Below are positions 33,095-43,330 of a DNA stretch of 53,823 nt, piece by piece. A model generated the notes under the pieces. The model did not search any database, was not told where the DNA came from, and saw nothing but the letters and a program-made list of their open reading frames with translations. The position numbers and the translations under genes were made by a program. Within the stretch, counting starts at the first letter, position 1. Each line of letters begins with the position of its first letter. This DNA is from Tabrizicola sp. (GTDB lineage: Bacteria > Pseudomonadota > Alphaproteobacteria > Rhodobacterales > Rhodobacteraceae). The DNA is taken from NCBI RefSeq assembly GCF_016792905.1, contig NZ_JAEULP010000054.1:1-53823 (forward strand), read 5' to 3'.

Positions 33095-35011
33095 ATGCGG
33101 ACAGAGAAGCGGGCGGCGGCACGGACGACAGCGGCGCGGTTCAATCTTGTGCCTCTGGCTGCCACCGGGGCGCTGATCCTGGCCCTTGTTGCACTGGCTC
33201 TGCCGGTCCGGGCAGAGACCGTGATCAAGTCGCACGGCATTTCCACCTTCGGTGACCTGAAGCTTCCCGCCGATTTCGCGCATCTGCCCTATGTGAACCC
33301 CGACGCGCCCAAGGGAGGCGAGATCAGCGAGTGGTCCCCCGGCAGCTTTGACAGCTTCAACCCCTATGCCATCGCGGGCAACGCCGCCGCCCTATCCTCG
33401 ATCTTCTACGAATCTATCCTGACTGGCACGCTGGACGACGTCAGCGCCGCCTACTGCCTGCTCTGCGAGACGATGGAGTATCCCGAGGACCGCTCCTGGG
33501 TGATCTTCAACCTGCGCAAGGATGTGAAATTCTCCGACGGCAGCCCGTTCACGGCCGAGGATGTGCTTTTCAGCTATGAGCTGTTTCGCGACAAGGGCAT
33601 CCCGGAATACCGCAGCGTGGCGAACGGCAAGTACCAGTCGGTCGAGGTGCTTGACCCGTACCGCATCAAGTTCACCTTCACCCCCGGAACGTCCTTCCGC
33701 GACATGCCCGCCCAGGCCGGCGGTTCGCCGATCTTCTCGAAGAAGGATTACGAGGAGCACCACCGCGACCTGGAAAAATCCGGCCTTGAACCCTTCATCG
33801 GCACAGGGCCGTACGTTCTGGACAGCTTCAAACCCGGCCAGCAGATCATCTACAAGCGCAACCCGGATTACTGGGGTGAAAAGCACCCGCTGAACATCGG
33901 CCAGAACAACTTCGACCGCATCCGCATCGAGTATTTCGGCGACGACAACGCCGCGATGGAGGCTTTCAAGGCGGGGGTCTACACCTTCCGGACCGAAGCC
34001 GATTCCAAGCGCTGGTCCAGCAATTACGATTTCCCGGCGATCGCGGCCGGCGACGTCCTCAAGGAAGTGATCCCATCGGGCGATATTGCCGGTGGCCAGT
34101 CGATCATCTTCAACCTGCGCCGCGCCCAGTTCCAGGATCCGCGTGTGCGTGAGGCGCTTGGGCTGGTGTTCAATTTCGAGTGGTCGAACAAAGCACTGTT
34201 CTACGGGCTGCTGACCCGGATCAACTCGATCTGGGAGAACTCCGAAATGGCGGCGACGGGAACGCCTACGCCCGAGGAAACGGCCATCCTCAGGCCCCTG
34301 GTCGATGAAGGCCTGCTCCCGGCCAGCATCCTGACGGATGAGGTGCCGATGGCCTCGGTCTCCTCCGACGCCAACAACCTGGACCGCAAGAACCTGCGCA
34401 AGGCCTCGGCCCTTCTGGACGAGGCGGGATGGACCGTGGGCGATGACGGGATGCGCCACAACGCCAAGGGCGAGAAACTTCGGATGGAGATGGTTCATGT
34501 CCGCACCGACCTTCTCCCGGTGATGAACGCCTATGTCGAAAACCTGCGCGCGCTGGGCGTCGACGCCAGCTTCGACATCATCGACGACCCGCAGCTGCAG
34601 GAACGGGCCAGCCCGCCGGTCTTCGACTTCGATGCCCTGCCGACAACCGTGGTCAACGGTGGTCTTGAGCCGGGCAGCGTGCTGAAACAGGCCTGGGCCT
34701 CGGTCGCCAAGGACAATTCCAGCCGCAACCGGATGGGCTATGCCAATCCGGCGGTGGACAAACTCTTGGACCTGGTCGAGGGGGCGAAAAGCCGCGAGGA
34801 ACTGACGACGGCAGTGAAGGCGCTGGACCGCGTGCTGCGGTCGGAATTCGTGATCGTCCCGCGCTACTACAAGAAGGACAACTGGGTCGCCTACTACAAC
34901 ATGTACGAACACCCGGCGACCTTGCCCCCATATGGGCTGGGCGAACTGTCGATCTGGTGGTACAACGCCGAAAAAGCCGACGCGCTGAAGGCCAAGGGTG
35001 CGTTGAAGTAA
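33095..35011 (+). CDS. yejA: Peptide ABC transporter substrate-binding protein, YejA-like
   Basis: Periplasmic family 5 solute-binding protein for oligopeptides (and microcin C in E. coli), 638 aa. A signal peptide with basic N-region and hydrophobic core ([19 protein letters not shown]) ends at PVRAE. YejA-type markers include the [20 protein letters not shown] start, [34 protein letters not shown] and the C-terminal [11 protein letters not shown]. The ATG at 33095 with AGGGAGG seven bases upstream is favoured over an ATG at 33059 that lacks a ribosome site. It heads yejABEF. Confidence 0.92.
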   Translation: MRTEKRAAARTTAARFNLVPLAATGALILALVALALPVRAETVIKSHGISTFGDLKLPADFAHLPYVNPDAPKGGEISEWSPGSFDSFNPYAIAGNAAALSSIFYESILTGTLDDVSAAYCLLCETMEYPEDRSWVIFNLRKDVKFSDGSPFTAEDVLFSYELFRDKGIPEYRSVANGKYQSVEVLDPYRIKFTFTPGTSFRDMPAQAGGSPIFSKKDYEEHHRDLEKSGLEPFIGTGPYVLDSFKPGQQIIYKRNPDYWGEKHPLNIGQNNFDRIRIEYFGDDNAAMEAFKAGVYTFRTEADSKRWSSNYDFPAIAAGDVLKEVIPSGDIAGGQSIIFNLRRAQFQDPRVREALGLVFNFEWSNKALFYGLLTRINSIWENSEMAATGTPTPEETAILRPLVDEGLLPASILTDEVPMASVSSDANNLDRKNLRKASALLDEAGWTVGDDGMRHNAKGEKLRMEMVHVRTDLLPVMNAYVENLRALGVDASFDIIDDPQLQERASPPVFDFDALPTTVVNGGLEPGSVLKQAWASVAKDNSSRNRMGYANPAVDKLLDLVEGAKSREELTTAVKALDRVLRSEFVIVPRYYKKDNWVAYYNMYEHPATLPPYGLGELSIWWYNAEKADALKAKGALK

Positions 35012-35030
35012 CCAAAGACGGGCAGGGACC

Positions 35031-36173
35031 TTGGGCGCCTATATCCTCCGCAGGCTGCTGCTGGTGATCCCCACGCTGTTCGGCGTGATGGTCATCAACT
35101 TCGCACTGGTCCAATTTGTGCCCGGCGGGCCGATCCAGCAGATCCAGGCCCGGTTCGAGGGCGAGGGGGATTCGATCCAGAACCTCTCGGGAACCGAAGG
35201 CGCCGGGGTGCAGGAGCAAGACTCGGGCTATGTCGGCGCGCGCGGCCTGCCCCCCGAGTTCCTGGCCAAGCTTGAGGTCCAGTTCGGCTTTTCCCGCATC
35301 GTCTGCGACAAGGGCTTCACGGGCGAGCCCTCGCTGAAGGCCCCCGAATGCCGGAAAGAGGCGATCCCGGCGCTGGAACGCTTCTTCATCATGATGGGCA
35401 AGTATCTGCGCTTCGACTTCGGCGAGAGCTACTTCCAATCGAAGTCGGTCGTCGACCTGGTGATCGAGAAGATGCCGGTTTCCATCACCCTCGGCCTCTG
35501 GTCGACGCTGATCGCCTATCTGGTCTCGATCCCGTTGGGCATCCGCAAGGCGGTGCGTGACGGCTCGCATTTCGACACCTGGACCTCGGGCATAATTATC
35601 GCGGCCTATGCGATCCCCGGCTTCCTGTTCGCGATCCTCTTGATGGTGGTCTTCGCGGGCGGGTCCTACTACCAATGGTTCCCACTGCGCGGGCTGACCA
35701 GCGACAACTGGGCCAGCCTCAGCCCTTGGGGCAAGATCGTGGACTACCTCTGGCACATCACCCTGCCGGTGACGGCGCAGCTGATCTCCTCCTTTGCAGT
35801 GCTGACGCTGCTGACCAAGAACAGCTTCCTGGACGAGATCAAGAAGCAGTACGTGATGACCGCCCGCGCCAAGGGCCTGTCCGAGGGCCGGGTGCTTTAC
35901 GGCCATGTGTTCCGCAACGCCATGCTGATCGTGATTGCGGGCTTCCCGGGGCTGTTCATTTCTGTGTTCTTCAGTGGCAGCCTGATCATCGAGATGATCT
36001 TCTCGCTCGATGGCCTGGGCCTCTTGGGCTACCGTTCCATTGTCGAGCGCGACTATCCGGTGATCTTCGGAACACTGTTCGCATTCGGCTTGATCGGCTT
36101 GATCGTGGGCATCATTTCCGACCTGACCTATGTCCTGGTTGACCCGCGCATCGACTTCGAGAGGCGCGATTGA
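35031..36173 (+). CDS. yejB: Peptide ABC transporter permease, YejB-like
   Basis: Inner-membrane subunit, 380 aa. The N-terminus [33 protein letters not shown] is the standard OppB/DppB/YejB start. A large periplasmic loop follows (to about residue 155), as in YejB and not DppB. The conserved loop [24 protein letters not shown] contacts the ATPase. Translation appears to begin at TTG 35031, four bases after AGGGACC is complete. Its stop overlaps the yejE start (TGATG). Confidence 0.92.
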   Translation: MGAYILRRLLLVIPTLFGVMVINFALVQFVPGGPIQQIQARFEGEGDSIQNLSGTEGAGVQEQDSGYVGARGLPPEFLAKLEVQFGFSRIVCDKGFTGEPSLKAPECRKEAIPALERFFIMMGKYLRFDFGESYFQSKSVVDLVIEKMPVSITLGLWSTLIAYLVSIPLGIRKAVRDGSHFDTWTSGIIIAAYAIPGFLFAILLMVVFAGGSYYQWFPLRGLTSDNWASLSPWGKIVDYLWHITLPVTAQLISSFAVLTLLTKNSFLDEIKKQYVMTARAKGLSEGRVLYGHVFRNAMLIVIAGFPGLFISVFFSGSLIIEMIFSLDGLGLLGYRSIVERDYPVIFGTLFAFGLIGLIVGIISDLTYVLVDPRIDFERRD

Positions 36174-37282
36174 TGGCGCTCTCCTCGCTCAACCAGCGCC
36201 GCTGGAAGAACTTCAAGGCCAACCGCCGGGCCTACTGGTCGCTGTGGCTTTTCCTTGTCCTCTACGGCATTTCGCTCTGCGCAGAGCTTGTGGCCAATGA
36301 ACGGCCCGTTCTGGTGAAGTACGACGGCGGTTATTACATGCCGATCTTCAAGTTTTATCCCGAAGTCGCGTTCGGAGGCGACTTGCGGACCGAGGCCGAC
36401 TATTCCACCGACGAGGTGCAGTGTCTGATCGTCGCCGGAGCCTCGCAGGATTGCTGGGATGATCCGACGGGCATCAGGTCGGAAGTCGAGACGAAGGGCA
36501 CCGCGGCCGGAAAGCCTGTCAACTCCGGATGGATCGTCTGGCCGCTGATCCCATATTCCTACACGACCATCGTCGACACCGGCGGTATCGCGCCCAGCCC
36601 TCCATCCGGGCAGAACTGGCTGGGCACTGACGATACCTCGCGCGATGTTCTTGCCCGCGTGATCTATGGCTTCCGCCTTTCAGTGACCTTCGCCCTTGTG
36701 GTCGTGGCGCTGACGACGGTCATCGGTGTTATCGCCGGGGCGGTCCAGGGATACTTCGGCGGGCTGACCGACCTTCTGATGCAGCGCTTCATTGAGATAT
36801 GGGGCGCGGTCCCCGACCTTTATGTGATCATCATCCTGACGGCGATCCTTGGCAAAAGCGTCTGGCTTCTTCTGGTCTTGATGGTGCTGTTCGGCTGGAT
36901 CGGCAGGGTGGGCGTGATCCGCGCCGAATTCCTGCGCGCCCGCAACTTCGAATATGTCCGGGCCGCAAAAGCGCTTGGTGTTTCCGACTGGCGCATCATG
37001 ACCCGACATCTCTTGCCGAACGCGATGGTGGCGACACTGACACTGCTACCCTTCGCGATCACCGGCACCATCGGAGCGCTTGCCGGCCTCGACTACATCG
37101 GTTTCGGCCTTCCTGCCGACCAGCCCTCTCTCGGCGCCCTCACCCGCCAGGCGCAACAGAACCTCCAGGCCCCGCACCTGGCCTTTGTCGCCTTCTTCAC
37201 CTTCGCCATCATGCTCTCGCTTCTGGTCTTCATCTTCGAAGGCGTCCGCGATGCCTTCGACCCGAGGAAGACGTTCCGATGA
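36173..37282 (+). CDS. yejE: Peptide ABC transporter permease, YejE-like
   Basis: Second membrane subunit, 369 aa from the ATG that overlaps the yejB stop. It has the OppC-type N-terminal helix (YWSLWLFLVLYGISLCAELV), a long periplasmic segment, and NWLGTDDTSRDVLARVIYG before the core helices. The ATPase-contact loop is FEYVRAAKALGVSDWRIMTRHLLPNA. Length and layout agree with YejE. Confidence 0.92.
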   Translation: MALSSLNQRRWKNFKANRRAYWSLWLFLVLYGISLCAELVANERPVLVKYDGGYYMPIFKFYPEVAFGGDLRTEADYSTDEVQCLIVAGASQDCWDDPTGIRSEVETKGTAAGKPVNSGWIVWPLIPYSYTTIVDTGGIAPSPPSGQNWLGTDDTSRDVLARVIYGFRLSVTFALVVVALTTVIGVIAGAVQGYFGGLTDLLMQRFIEIWGAVPDLYVIIILTAILGKSVWLLLVLMVLFGWIGRVGVIRAEFLRARNFEYVRAAKALGVSDWRIMTRHLLPNAMVATLTLLPFAITGTIGALAGLDYIGFGLPADQPSLGALTRQAQQNLQAPHLAFVAFFTFAIMLSLLVFIFEGVRDAFDPRKTFR

Positions 37283-37292
37283 GGCGAGGCAG

Positions 37293-38876
37293 ATGAGCGT
37301 TCTCCAGGTCGACAACCTGTCCGTCACCTTCCGCCAGGACGGGCGGCTGATCCCGGCGGTGAAGGGCGTGTCCTTCACAATCGACAAGGGCGAGACCGTC
37401 GCGTTGGTCGGCGAAAGTGGTTCGGGCAAGTCGGTGACGGCGCTGTCGACTGTCGGCCTTCTGGGCGACAACGCCAGCGTCACCGGATCCGTCACCTATC
37501 GCGGGACGCAGATGGTGGGCGCCAGCGAGCGCGCCCTGCGCAAGGTGCGCGGCAACGACATCAGCTTCATCTTCCAGGAGCCGATGACCAGCCTGAATCC
37601 CCTGCACACCATCGAGAAGCAGATGGCCGAAAGTCTGGCCCTGCACCAGGGCCTGACCGGCGACAGGGCCCGCGCCCGGATCATCGAGCTTCTGGGCAAG
37701 GTAGGCATCCGCGACGCGGAAAGCCGCCTCGGCGCCTATCCGCACCAGCTGTCCGGCGGGCAGCGCCAGCGGGTCATGATCGCAATGGCGCTGGCCAACG
37801 GGCCGGAACTGCTGGTGGCCGACGAACCCACAACGGCACTGGACGTCACCATCCAGGCGCAGATCCTCGACCTCCTGGCCGACCTCAAGCGGTCCGAGGG
37901 GCTTAGCCTTCTTTTCATCACCCATGACCTTGGCATCGTCCGCCGTATCGCCGACCGGGTCTGCGTCATGCAGGGCGGCGAGATCGTCGAGCAAGGCCCG
38001 GCGACCGAGCTCTTCGCCAACCCTCAGCATCCCTACACCCGCAAGCTGCTTGCCGCCGAACAGAGGGGTGGCCCCGGCCCGGTCGCCCCCAACGCGCCCG
38101 AGATCGTGCGGACGGAAGACCTGCGCATCTGGTTCCCGATCCACAAGGGCCTCCTGCGCAAGACCGTGGGCCATGTGAAGGCCGTCAACGATGCGACCCT
38201 GTCGGTCCGGGCGGGAGAAACCCTTGGCATCGTAGGTGAAAGCGGATCGGGCAAGACCACGCTGGCGCTGGCGATAATGCGGCTGATCCCCAGCACCGGG
38301 AAGATCGCCTTCATCGGCCAGGACATCCAGGGCCGCGCCCGCGCCGCGCTGCGCCCGCTCCGACGCGAGATGCAGGTGGTTTTCCAGGACCCCTACGGCA
38401 GCCTTTCCCCCCGGATGACGGTCGAGGAGATCATCGCCGAAGGCCTTGGCGTCCATGGGCTGGAGCCCGGTCGGAACCGGACCGAAATGGTGGCCGACAT
38501 CATGCGCGAAACCGGTCTCGACCCTGCCACGATGGGCCGCTACCCGCATGAATTCTCCGGCGGCCAGCGCCAGCGCATTGCCATTGCCCGCGCCATGATC
38601 CTGCGCCCGAAACTGGTGGTCCTGGACGAGCCGACCTCGGCGCTGGACATGACAGTGCAGGTCCAGATCGTCGAGCTTCTGCGCGAGCTGCAACGGAGAT
38701 GGGGGCTCGCTTACATCTTCATCAGCCATGACCTGCGGGTGATCCGGGCGATGGCGCACAAGGTCATGGTGATGCAGGCGGGTGATGTGGTGGAATCCGG
38801 CGATTGCGAGGCCGTGTTTACCAGGCCGCAATCCCCCTATACCAAAGCTCTGATGGCTGCCGCCTTCGGAGACTGA
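37293..38876 (+). CDS. yejF: Peptide ABC transporter ATP-binding protein with two ATPase domains, YejF-like
   Basis: Fused double ATPase, 527 aa. The first domain has Walker [13 protein letters not shown], signature [15 protein letters not shown] and Walker [13 protein letters not shown]. The second has [27 protein letters not shown] and [12 protein letters not shown]. It powers YejBE. The start at 37293 is 10 bases after the yejE stop and begins with the normal [13 protein letters not shown]; open codons further upstream overlap yejE and are not used. Confidence 0.93.
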   Translation: MSVLQVDNLSVTFRQDGRLIPAVKGVSFTIDKGETVALVGESGSGKSVTALSTVGLLGDNASVTGSVTYRGTQMVGASERALRKVRGNDISFIFQEPMTSLNPLHTIEKQMAESLALHQGLTGDRARARIIELLGKVGIRDAESRLGAYPHQLSGGQRQRVMIAMALANGPELLVADEPTTALDVTIQAQILDLLADLKRSEGLSLLFITHDLGIVRRIADRVCVMQGGEIVEQGPATELFANPQHPYTRKLLAAEQRGGPGPVAPNAPEIVRTEDLRIWFPIHKGLLRKTVGHVKAVNDATLSVRAGETLGIVGESGSGKTTLALAIMRLIPSTGKIAFIGQDIQGRARAALRPLRREMQVVFQDPYGSLSPRMTVEEIIAEGLGVHGLEPGRNRTEMVADIMRETGLDPATMGRYPHEFSGGQRQRIAIARAMILRPKLVVLDEPTSALDMTVQVQIVELLRELQRRWGLAYIFISHDLRVIRAMAHKVMVMQAGDVVESGDCEAVFTRPQSPYTKALMAAAFGD

Positions 38877-38877
38877 A

Positions 38878-40101
38878 GTGAAGCTTGTCTTCGTCCACCA
38901 GAATTTCCCCGGCCAGTTCCTGCACCTCGCGCCCGAGATGCAGCGCCGGGGCCATGATGTGCGGGCGATCACCGAGGCGGCAAACAAGGTCAGTGCCGAC
39001 GTGCCGATCCTGCGCTACACACATGCCGCGCAAGAGGTTGACCCGAAGGCCACCCGTCTGGGCCGCAACTTCACCACGATGAGCGACCGCGGCGTCAGCG
39101 TCGCCCGCTTTTGCCAGCGGCTGCGCGCCGAGGGCTATGTCCCCGACGTGATCTACGGCCATTCCGGCTGGGGAGAGACGTTGTTTCTCAAGGAGGTCTG
39201 GCCCGAAGCAAAGCTTCTGGTCTTCGCCGAGTTCTACTATCGCGGCCGGGGGGCCGACAGCGACTTCGATTCCGAGTTTCAGGTTGCGGGCTTCGACCAG
39301 ACGATGATCGCACAGTCCCGCGCCGCCTATCTCGCACAGGCGTTGGTTCATGCCGACAAGGGCGTTTCGCCGACCGAATGGCAGGCCAGCACGCATCCGC
39401 CGCTGCTGCGCAGCCAGCTGGAGGTGATCTTCGACGGGGTGGACTGCGATCGGCTTGCCCCGAACCCCGATGCCCGTTTTGCCCTGCCGGATGGAACGGA
39501 GCTGAAGCCGGGCGACGAGGTGCTGACCTTCGTCAACCGCAACCTCGAACCCTATCGCGGCTACCACATCTTCATGCGCGCCTTGCCACAGGTGCTGGCT
39601 GCCCGTCCGGGGGCCCGGGTGGTGATCGTCGGCGGCGACGAAGTCAGCTATGGAAGCAAGCCGAAGGATGGCGGAAGCTGGAAAGACCTGATTCTGAACG
39701 AGGTGAAGGATCGGCTGGACCTGTCCCGCGTGCATTTCACCGGCAAGCTGCCCTATGACCGGCTGGTCGACCTGATCCATGTCAGCCGCGTGCATGCCTA
39801 TCTGACTTATCCCTTCGTCCTCTCCTGGTCGATGGTCGAGACGATGGCGGCTGGAACGCTGGTCATCGGCTCGAACACCGCGCCGGTGGCCGAAATGATC
39901 GAGGACGGAGTAACCGGCAGGCTGGTCGACTTCTTTGACGTTCCGGCCTGGTCTGCGGCGCTGACCGATGCGCTCGCCCGGCCCGAGGCCTATCTGGGCA
40001 TGCGGGACGCGGCCCGGCGCATGGTGCGCGAGCGGTACGACCTGCGCTCGGTCTGCCTGCCGAGGCAGGTGGAGCTGTTGACCCGGCTAGAGCGCAGCTG
40101 A
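38878..40101 (+). CDS. GT4-family glycosyltransferase
   Basis: A 407-aa GT-B glycosyltransferase. The start MKLVFVHQNFPGQF with HLAPEMQRRGHDVRAI is typical of a widespread GT4 subgroup. The donor domain has LTFVNRNLEPYRGYHIFMRAL, VVIVGGDEVSYG, FTGKLPYDRLVDLIHVSRVH and the closing WSMVETMAAGTLVIGS. It begins with GTG one base after the yejF stop and may be translated by coupling. Its target glycan is unknown and it has no evident link with peptide transport. Confidence 0.88.
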   Translation: MKLVFVHQNFPGQFLHLAPEMQRRGHDVRAITEAANKVSADVPILRYTHAAQEVDPKATRLGRNFTTMSDRGVSVARFCQRLRAEGYVPDVIYGHSGWGETLFLKEVWPEAKLLVFAEFYYRGRGADSDFDSEFQVAGFDQTMIAQSRAAYLAQALVHADKGVSPTEWQASTHPPLLRSQLEVIFDGVDCDRLAPNPDARFALPDGTELKPGDEVLTFVNRNLEPYRGYHIFMRALPQVLAARPGARVVIVGGDEVSYGSKPKDGGSWKDLILNEVKDRLDLSRVHFTGKLPYDRLVDLIHVSRVHAYLTYPFVLSWSMVETMAAGTLVIGSNTAPVAEMIEDGVTGRLVDFFDVPAWSAALTDALARPEAYLGMRDAARRMVRERYDLRSVCLPRQVELLTRLERS

Positions 40102-40116
40102 GACGGCGTCGCCGGT

Positions 40117-41472
40117 TCAGATTGCCGAGGAATGCTTGGCCTTCTCGCTGTCATAGGCGTCGAAGGCGCGTGCGATCATCCGGGTCAGCGGGCGTGCGCG
40201 GTCGGGGATGACGAAGCCCTCCTCCGTCACCCGGACCATGTCGCCGAAGGTTTCCGCTGCCCGCTGGAACAGGGCGTCCAGCCGCGCCGGGCTGACTTGA
40301 TGATCGGCCAGGAGTTCGGCCCGTGACACGCGGAAGTCGCACATCAGCGCCTCGATGATCCGGGCGCGCAGCAGGTCCTCGCCCTGGAACCTGTGGCCCT
40401 TGTGGGTCGAGAAACGGCCATCGCGGATCGCCTTGGTATGCGCCGCCGTGGCCGAGGCGTTCTGCGCGAACCCCTGCGGGAAGCGGCTGATCGACGAAGC
40501 CCCCAGCCCGATCAGCGCCGGGGCGGTATCGTCGGTATAGCCCTGGAAGTTGCGTCGCAGCGTGCCCGCCTTCAACGCCTTCGCCATGCCGTCTTCGGGC
40601 TTGGCGAAATGGTCGATCCCGACCTCGACATAGCCATCCCACAGGAACAGCTGCCGCGCGGTTTCGAACAGGTCCAGCCGCTCCTCGGGCGTCGGCATCG
40701 CGTCCGAGGGAATCATCTGTTGCCGCCTGCTCATCCACGGCACATGCGCATAGCCGTAAAGCGCCACCCGGTCGGGCGACAGCGTCAGAAGCTTCTGCAC
40801 CGAATCGGAAATCCGCGGCCCCGTCTGGAACGGCAGGCCGTACAGGATGTCGGCGTTCAGGCTGGCCACCCCCCGGTCCCGGATCCGTTCGGCCACGTCG
40901 CGCGTCAGTTGATAGCTCTGCTCGCGCCCGATCGCCTTCTGGATCATCGGGTCAAAGTCCTGCACCCCGATCGAGGCGCGGTTCATTCCTGCTGCCGCCA
41001 GCGCATCCAGACGGGCGTCGTCAATCTCGTTCGGGTCGATCTCGACCGAGAACTCGCCTGCGGCAGCCATCGGCGCCACGGCGAAAATGGCGTCCGCCAG
41101 CCCGCGCATGAGGTCGGGCGACAGAAGTGTCGGCGTGCCGCCGCCCCAGTGCAGGCGGCTCAGGCTCACGCCGCGCGGCAGGTGGCGGCGCAACAGGGCA
41201 AGCTCGGCCTTCAGGGTCTCGACATAGGCGATGACCGGCTCGTCGCTGGTGGTGCCTTGCGTGCGGCAGGCGCAGAACCAGCACAGGCGGCGGCAAAAGG
41301 GGACGTGAATGTACAGTGACACTTCACTGTTTTCGGGAAGCGCCTCGATCCACTGGACAAAATCGGATGGCCCGACATCGGCCGCAAAATGCGGTGCAGT
41401 CGGGTAGGAGGTGTAGCGCGGAACACGCGCGTCAAATAGCCCGAGGCGAGCGAGTTGCGGGTCATGTGTCAT
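40117..41472 (-). CDS. hemN: Oxygen-independent coproporphyrinogen III oxidase (coproporphyrinogen dehydrogenase)
   Basis: Radical-SAM enzyme of anaerobic heme and bacteriochlorophyll synthesis. It decarboxylates coproporphyrinogen III to protoporphyrinogen IX. The 451-aa protein carries the [4Fe-4S] motif in FCRRLCWFCAC (C-x3-C-x2-C) after YIHVP, the SAM-binding LHWGGGTPTLL, IDPNEIDD and the HemN C-terminal domain. The conserved N-terminal VPRYTSYPTAPHF is characteristic. The ATG at 41472 is preferred to 14 further open codons that would run into the control region. It is divergent from fnrL, with an FNR box between them, and so probably is induced at low oxygen. Confidence 0.94.
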   Translation of the reverse strand: MTHDPQLARLGLFDARVPRYTSYPTAPHFAADVGPSDFVQWIEALPENSEVSLYIHVPFCRRLCWFCACRTQGTTSDEPVIAYVETLKAELALLRRHLPRGVSLSRLHWGGGTPTLLSPDLMRGLADAIFAVAPMAAAGEFSVEIDPNEIDDARLDALAAAGMNRASIGVQDFDPMIQKAIGREQSYQLTRDVAERIRDRGVASLNADILYGLPFQTGPRISDSVQKLLTLSPDRVALYGYAHVPWMSRRQQMIPSDAMPTPEERLDLFETARQLFLWDGYVEVGIDHFAKPEDGMAKALKAGTLRRNFQGYTDDTAPALIGLGASSISRFPQGFAQNASATAAHTKAIRDGRFSTHKGHRFQGEDLLRARIIEALMCDFRVSRAELLADHQVSPARLDALFQRAAETFGDMVRVTEEGFVIPDRARPLTRMIARAFDAYDSEKAKHSSAI

Positions 41473-41507
41473 GCGGGTAGACTTGCCATTCGACACCGCT
41501 TGTCGCC

Positions 41508-41521
41508 TTGACACAAATCAA
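41508..41521. promoter_or_regulatory. FNR/FnrL binding site between hemN and fnrL
   Basis: TTGACACAAATCAA matches the FNR consensus TTGAT-N4-ATCAA except for one base (C for T). It is centred about 42 bases before the hemN start and 24 bases before the fnrL start. This suits activation of hemN and autoregulation of fnrL, the arrangement known in Rhodobacter. Confidence 0.85.
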
Positions 41522-41538
41522 CCCAGCGGAAAGCCCGG

Positions 41539-42276
41539 ATGCAGGATCACTTTGCACACATCCAGTGTGGCGACTGTCCCATACGCCATCGTGCGGTCTG
41601 TGCCCGTTGCGATGCGGACGAACTTCAGAAGCTGGAGCAGATCAAGTATTACCGCAGCTTCCAGGCCGGGCAGACCATCATCTGGTCCGGCGACCGGATG
41701 GAATTCGTGGGCTCCGTCGTCACCGGCATCGCCTCGCTGACGCAGACGATGGAAGACGGCCGCCGTCAAATGGTGGGGCTGCTGCTTCCCTCGGACTTTG
41801 TGGGCCGGCCCGGCCGCCCAACCGCCGCCTTCGACGTGACCGCGACGACCGATGTGGTCATGTGCTGCTTCCGCAAGAAGCCCTTCGAAGAGATGATGTC
41901 AACGACCCCGCATATCGCGCAGCGCCTGCTGGAGATGACACTCGACGAACTTGACGCCGCGCGGGAATGGATGCTGCTCCTCGGTCGCAAGACCGCGCGT
42001 GAGAAGATCGCCTCGCTGATTTCCATCATCGCCCGGCGCGATGCCGCGCTTCACCTGCGGAAGAAGACGGGCGCATTGTCGGTCGACCTGCCGCTGACGC
42101 GCGAGGAGATGGCGGACTACCTGGGCCTGACGCTGGAAACCGTCAGCCGCCAGATTTCTGCGCTGAAGAAGGACGGAGTGATCAGCCTGGAAGGCAACCG
42201 CCACGTCCAGATCCCTGACATGGACCGGCTTCTGGAAGAGGCTGGCGACGACAGCGACGGCGGCATGCTGGTCTGA
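41539..42276 (+). CDS. fnrL: FNR-type oxygen-responsive regulator FnrL
   Basis: CRP/FNR-family activator for low-oxygen genes, 245 aa. Cluster-binding cysteines stand at C10, C13, C21 and C24 near the N-terminus (CGDCPIRHRAVCARC). A fourth ligand is likely among C109/C110 (VVMCCF). The cyclic-nucleotide-like domain, long dimer helix and helix-turn-helix follow. The recognition helix LTLETVSRQISAL has the E-x2-SR pattern of FNR. It is divergent from hemN across a 66-bp region with an FNR box. A missing ATG alternative is not needed; the start fits the cysteine motif position. Confidence 0.94.
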   Translation: MQDHFAHIQCGDCPIRHRAVCARCDADELQKLEQIKYYRSFQAGQTIIWSGDRMEFVGSVVTGIASLTQTMEDGRRQMVGLLLPSDFVGRPGRPTAAFDVTATTDVVMCCFRKKPFEEMMSTTPHIAQRLLEMTLDELDAAREWMLLLGRKTAREKIASLISIIARRDAALHLRKKTGALSVDLPLTREEMADYLGLTLETVSRQISALKKDGVISLEGNRHVQIPDMDRLLEEAGDDSDGGMLV

Positions 42277-42369
42277 TCCGAATCAATCCGGTCCCGCGAC
42301 AGCGGTGCGCATCACTTTGCCGCTTCCCGGACCAGTCGTTTCCGCGCCTGTGCAGGCCAGATACTAATA

Positions 42370-42388
42370 TGATGCAAAATGATACATC
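42370..42388 (+). promoter_or_regulatory. Copy 1 of the TGATGCNNAATGNNNCA motif (upstream of the PanB-like gene)
   Basis: TGATGCAAAATGATACATC, about 85 bases before the start codon. GATG and CATC at the ends are inverted. Near-identical copies precede lacI and the oxygenase genes, making it a likely LacI-family operator. Confidence 0.6.
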
Positions 42389-42473
42389 CATGCGGCATCT
42401 TGCGCGATTGAAGTTGTCTCCTGCCTCCCATGCCGATTAGCCGGGGACATCCGCAAAAGGAGGGCCGCCGATC

Positions 42474-43262
42474 ATGCCGAAAACTACCGTCGCCACACTT
42501 CTGCAACAGAAGAGCGCGCGAAAATGGGTGCAGGTCCATGTCGACACCGCCGCCGAGGCCGCGGCCGCCGAAGCCGCCGAGATCGTGATCCTGTCCTGCG
42601 AGGCCGACCACACCCTGCCGGGCATCCGCGCTGCCGCGCCCTCGGCGCTGATTTCCGCCGGGATGCCGCATGGCTCCTCTGCCACGCCGGACGAGGCCGT
42701 CCGTGCCGGGTTCGACGCCCTGCGCCGGGGGGCGGATGCCATTTACTGCTCGCACTCCCCCCGCTTCATCGAGGCCATGGCACGAGAGGGCATCCCGGTG
42801 ACGGGACATGTCGGACTGGTGCCGAACCTTGCCGCCTGGACCGGGTTTCGCGCCATCGGGCGGACCGCGAAAGAGGCGCTGACCGTGCTTCGGAAGGCGA
42901 AGGACATCGAAAATGCCGGGGCGGCCTTCGTCGAGGTCGAGGTGGTTCCGGTCCAACTTGCCGACCATATCACCCGGATGACGCCGATGATCACCATGGG
43001 CATGGGCTGCGGTTCAGTCTGCGACACGCAGTACCTGTTTTCCAGCGATGTGCTGGGTACCAACACCGGCCACTATCCGCGCCACTCCAAACGCTACGCT
43101 GATTTCGCCGCTATCGAGGCAGAACTGCAGGCCAAGCGGGTTGCGGCCTTCCAGGACTTTGTCGAGGACGTCACCCGGTCGCGCTATCCGGAGCGTCGGC
43201 ACGAGGTCTGGATGGATGAGGCCGAGGCCGAAGCCTTCGCCAAGGGGTCAGCGTCACTCTGA
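42474..43262 (+). CDS. Divergent ketopantoate hydroxymethyltransferase (PanB)-like protein
   Basis: A 262-aa TIM-barrel protein of the PanB/phosphoenolpyruvate-mutase superfamily. The C-terminal half is PanB-like: IPVTGHVGLVPN, AFVEVEVVPVQLADHIT with the PanB base-type Glu (EVEVVP), and ITMGMGCGSVCDTQYLFSSDVLG. The expected metal ligands differ, however. PanB's ADMPF is SAGMPH (residues 61-66) and its KLEGG is YCSHS (91-95). Classical Mg-dependent hydroxymethyl transfer to ketoisovalerate is therefore doubtful. AAGGAGG lies ten bases before the ATG. It is followed by a LacI gene and shares an operator-like motif with it. It may carry out an aldol or C-C lyase reaction in a sugar-derived pathway; this is inference. 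Confidence 0.7.
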   Translation: MPKTTVATLLQQKSARKWVQVHVDTAAEAAAAEAAEIVILSCEADHTLPGIRAAAPSALISAGMPHGSSATPDEAVRAGFDALRRGADAIYCSHSPRFIEAMAREGIPVTGHVGLVPNLAAWTGFRAIGRTAKEALTVLRKAKDIENAGAAFVEVEVVPVQLADHITRMTPMITMGMGCGSVCDTQYLFSSDVLGTNTGHYPRHSKRYADFAAIEAELQAKRVAAFQDFVEDVTRSRYPERRHEVWMDEAEAEAFAKGSASL

Positions 43263-43294
43263 CCCCTTGCCAGCGGCGGCGTCCTGCGGCAGCG

Positions 43295-43330
43295 TGATGC
43301 GAAATGCCTCACTCTGCAAGGATGCATCAT
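43295..43330 (+). promoter_or_regulatory. Copy 2 of the motif plus GATGCATC palindrome at the lacI start
   Basis: TGATGCGAAATGCCTCA (43295-43311) matches the shared motif. GATGCATC (43321-43328) abuts the lacI ATG and overlaps its ribosome site. Binding there would block the regulator's own expression. Confidence 0.6.
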
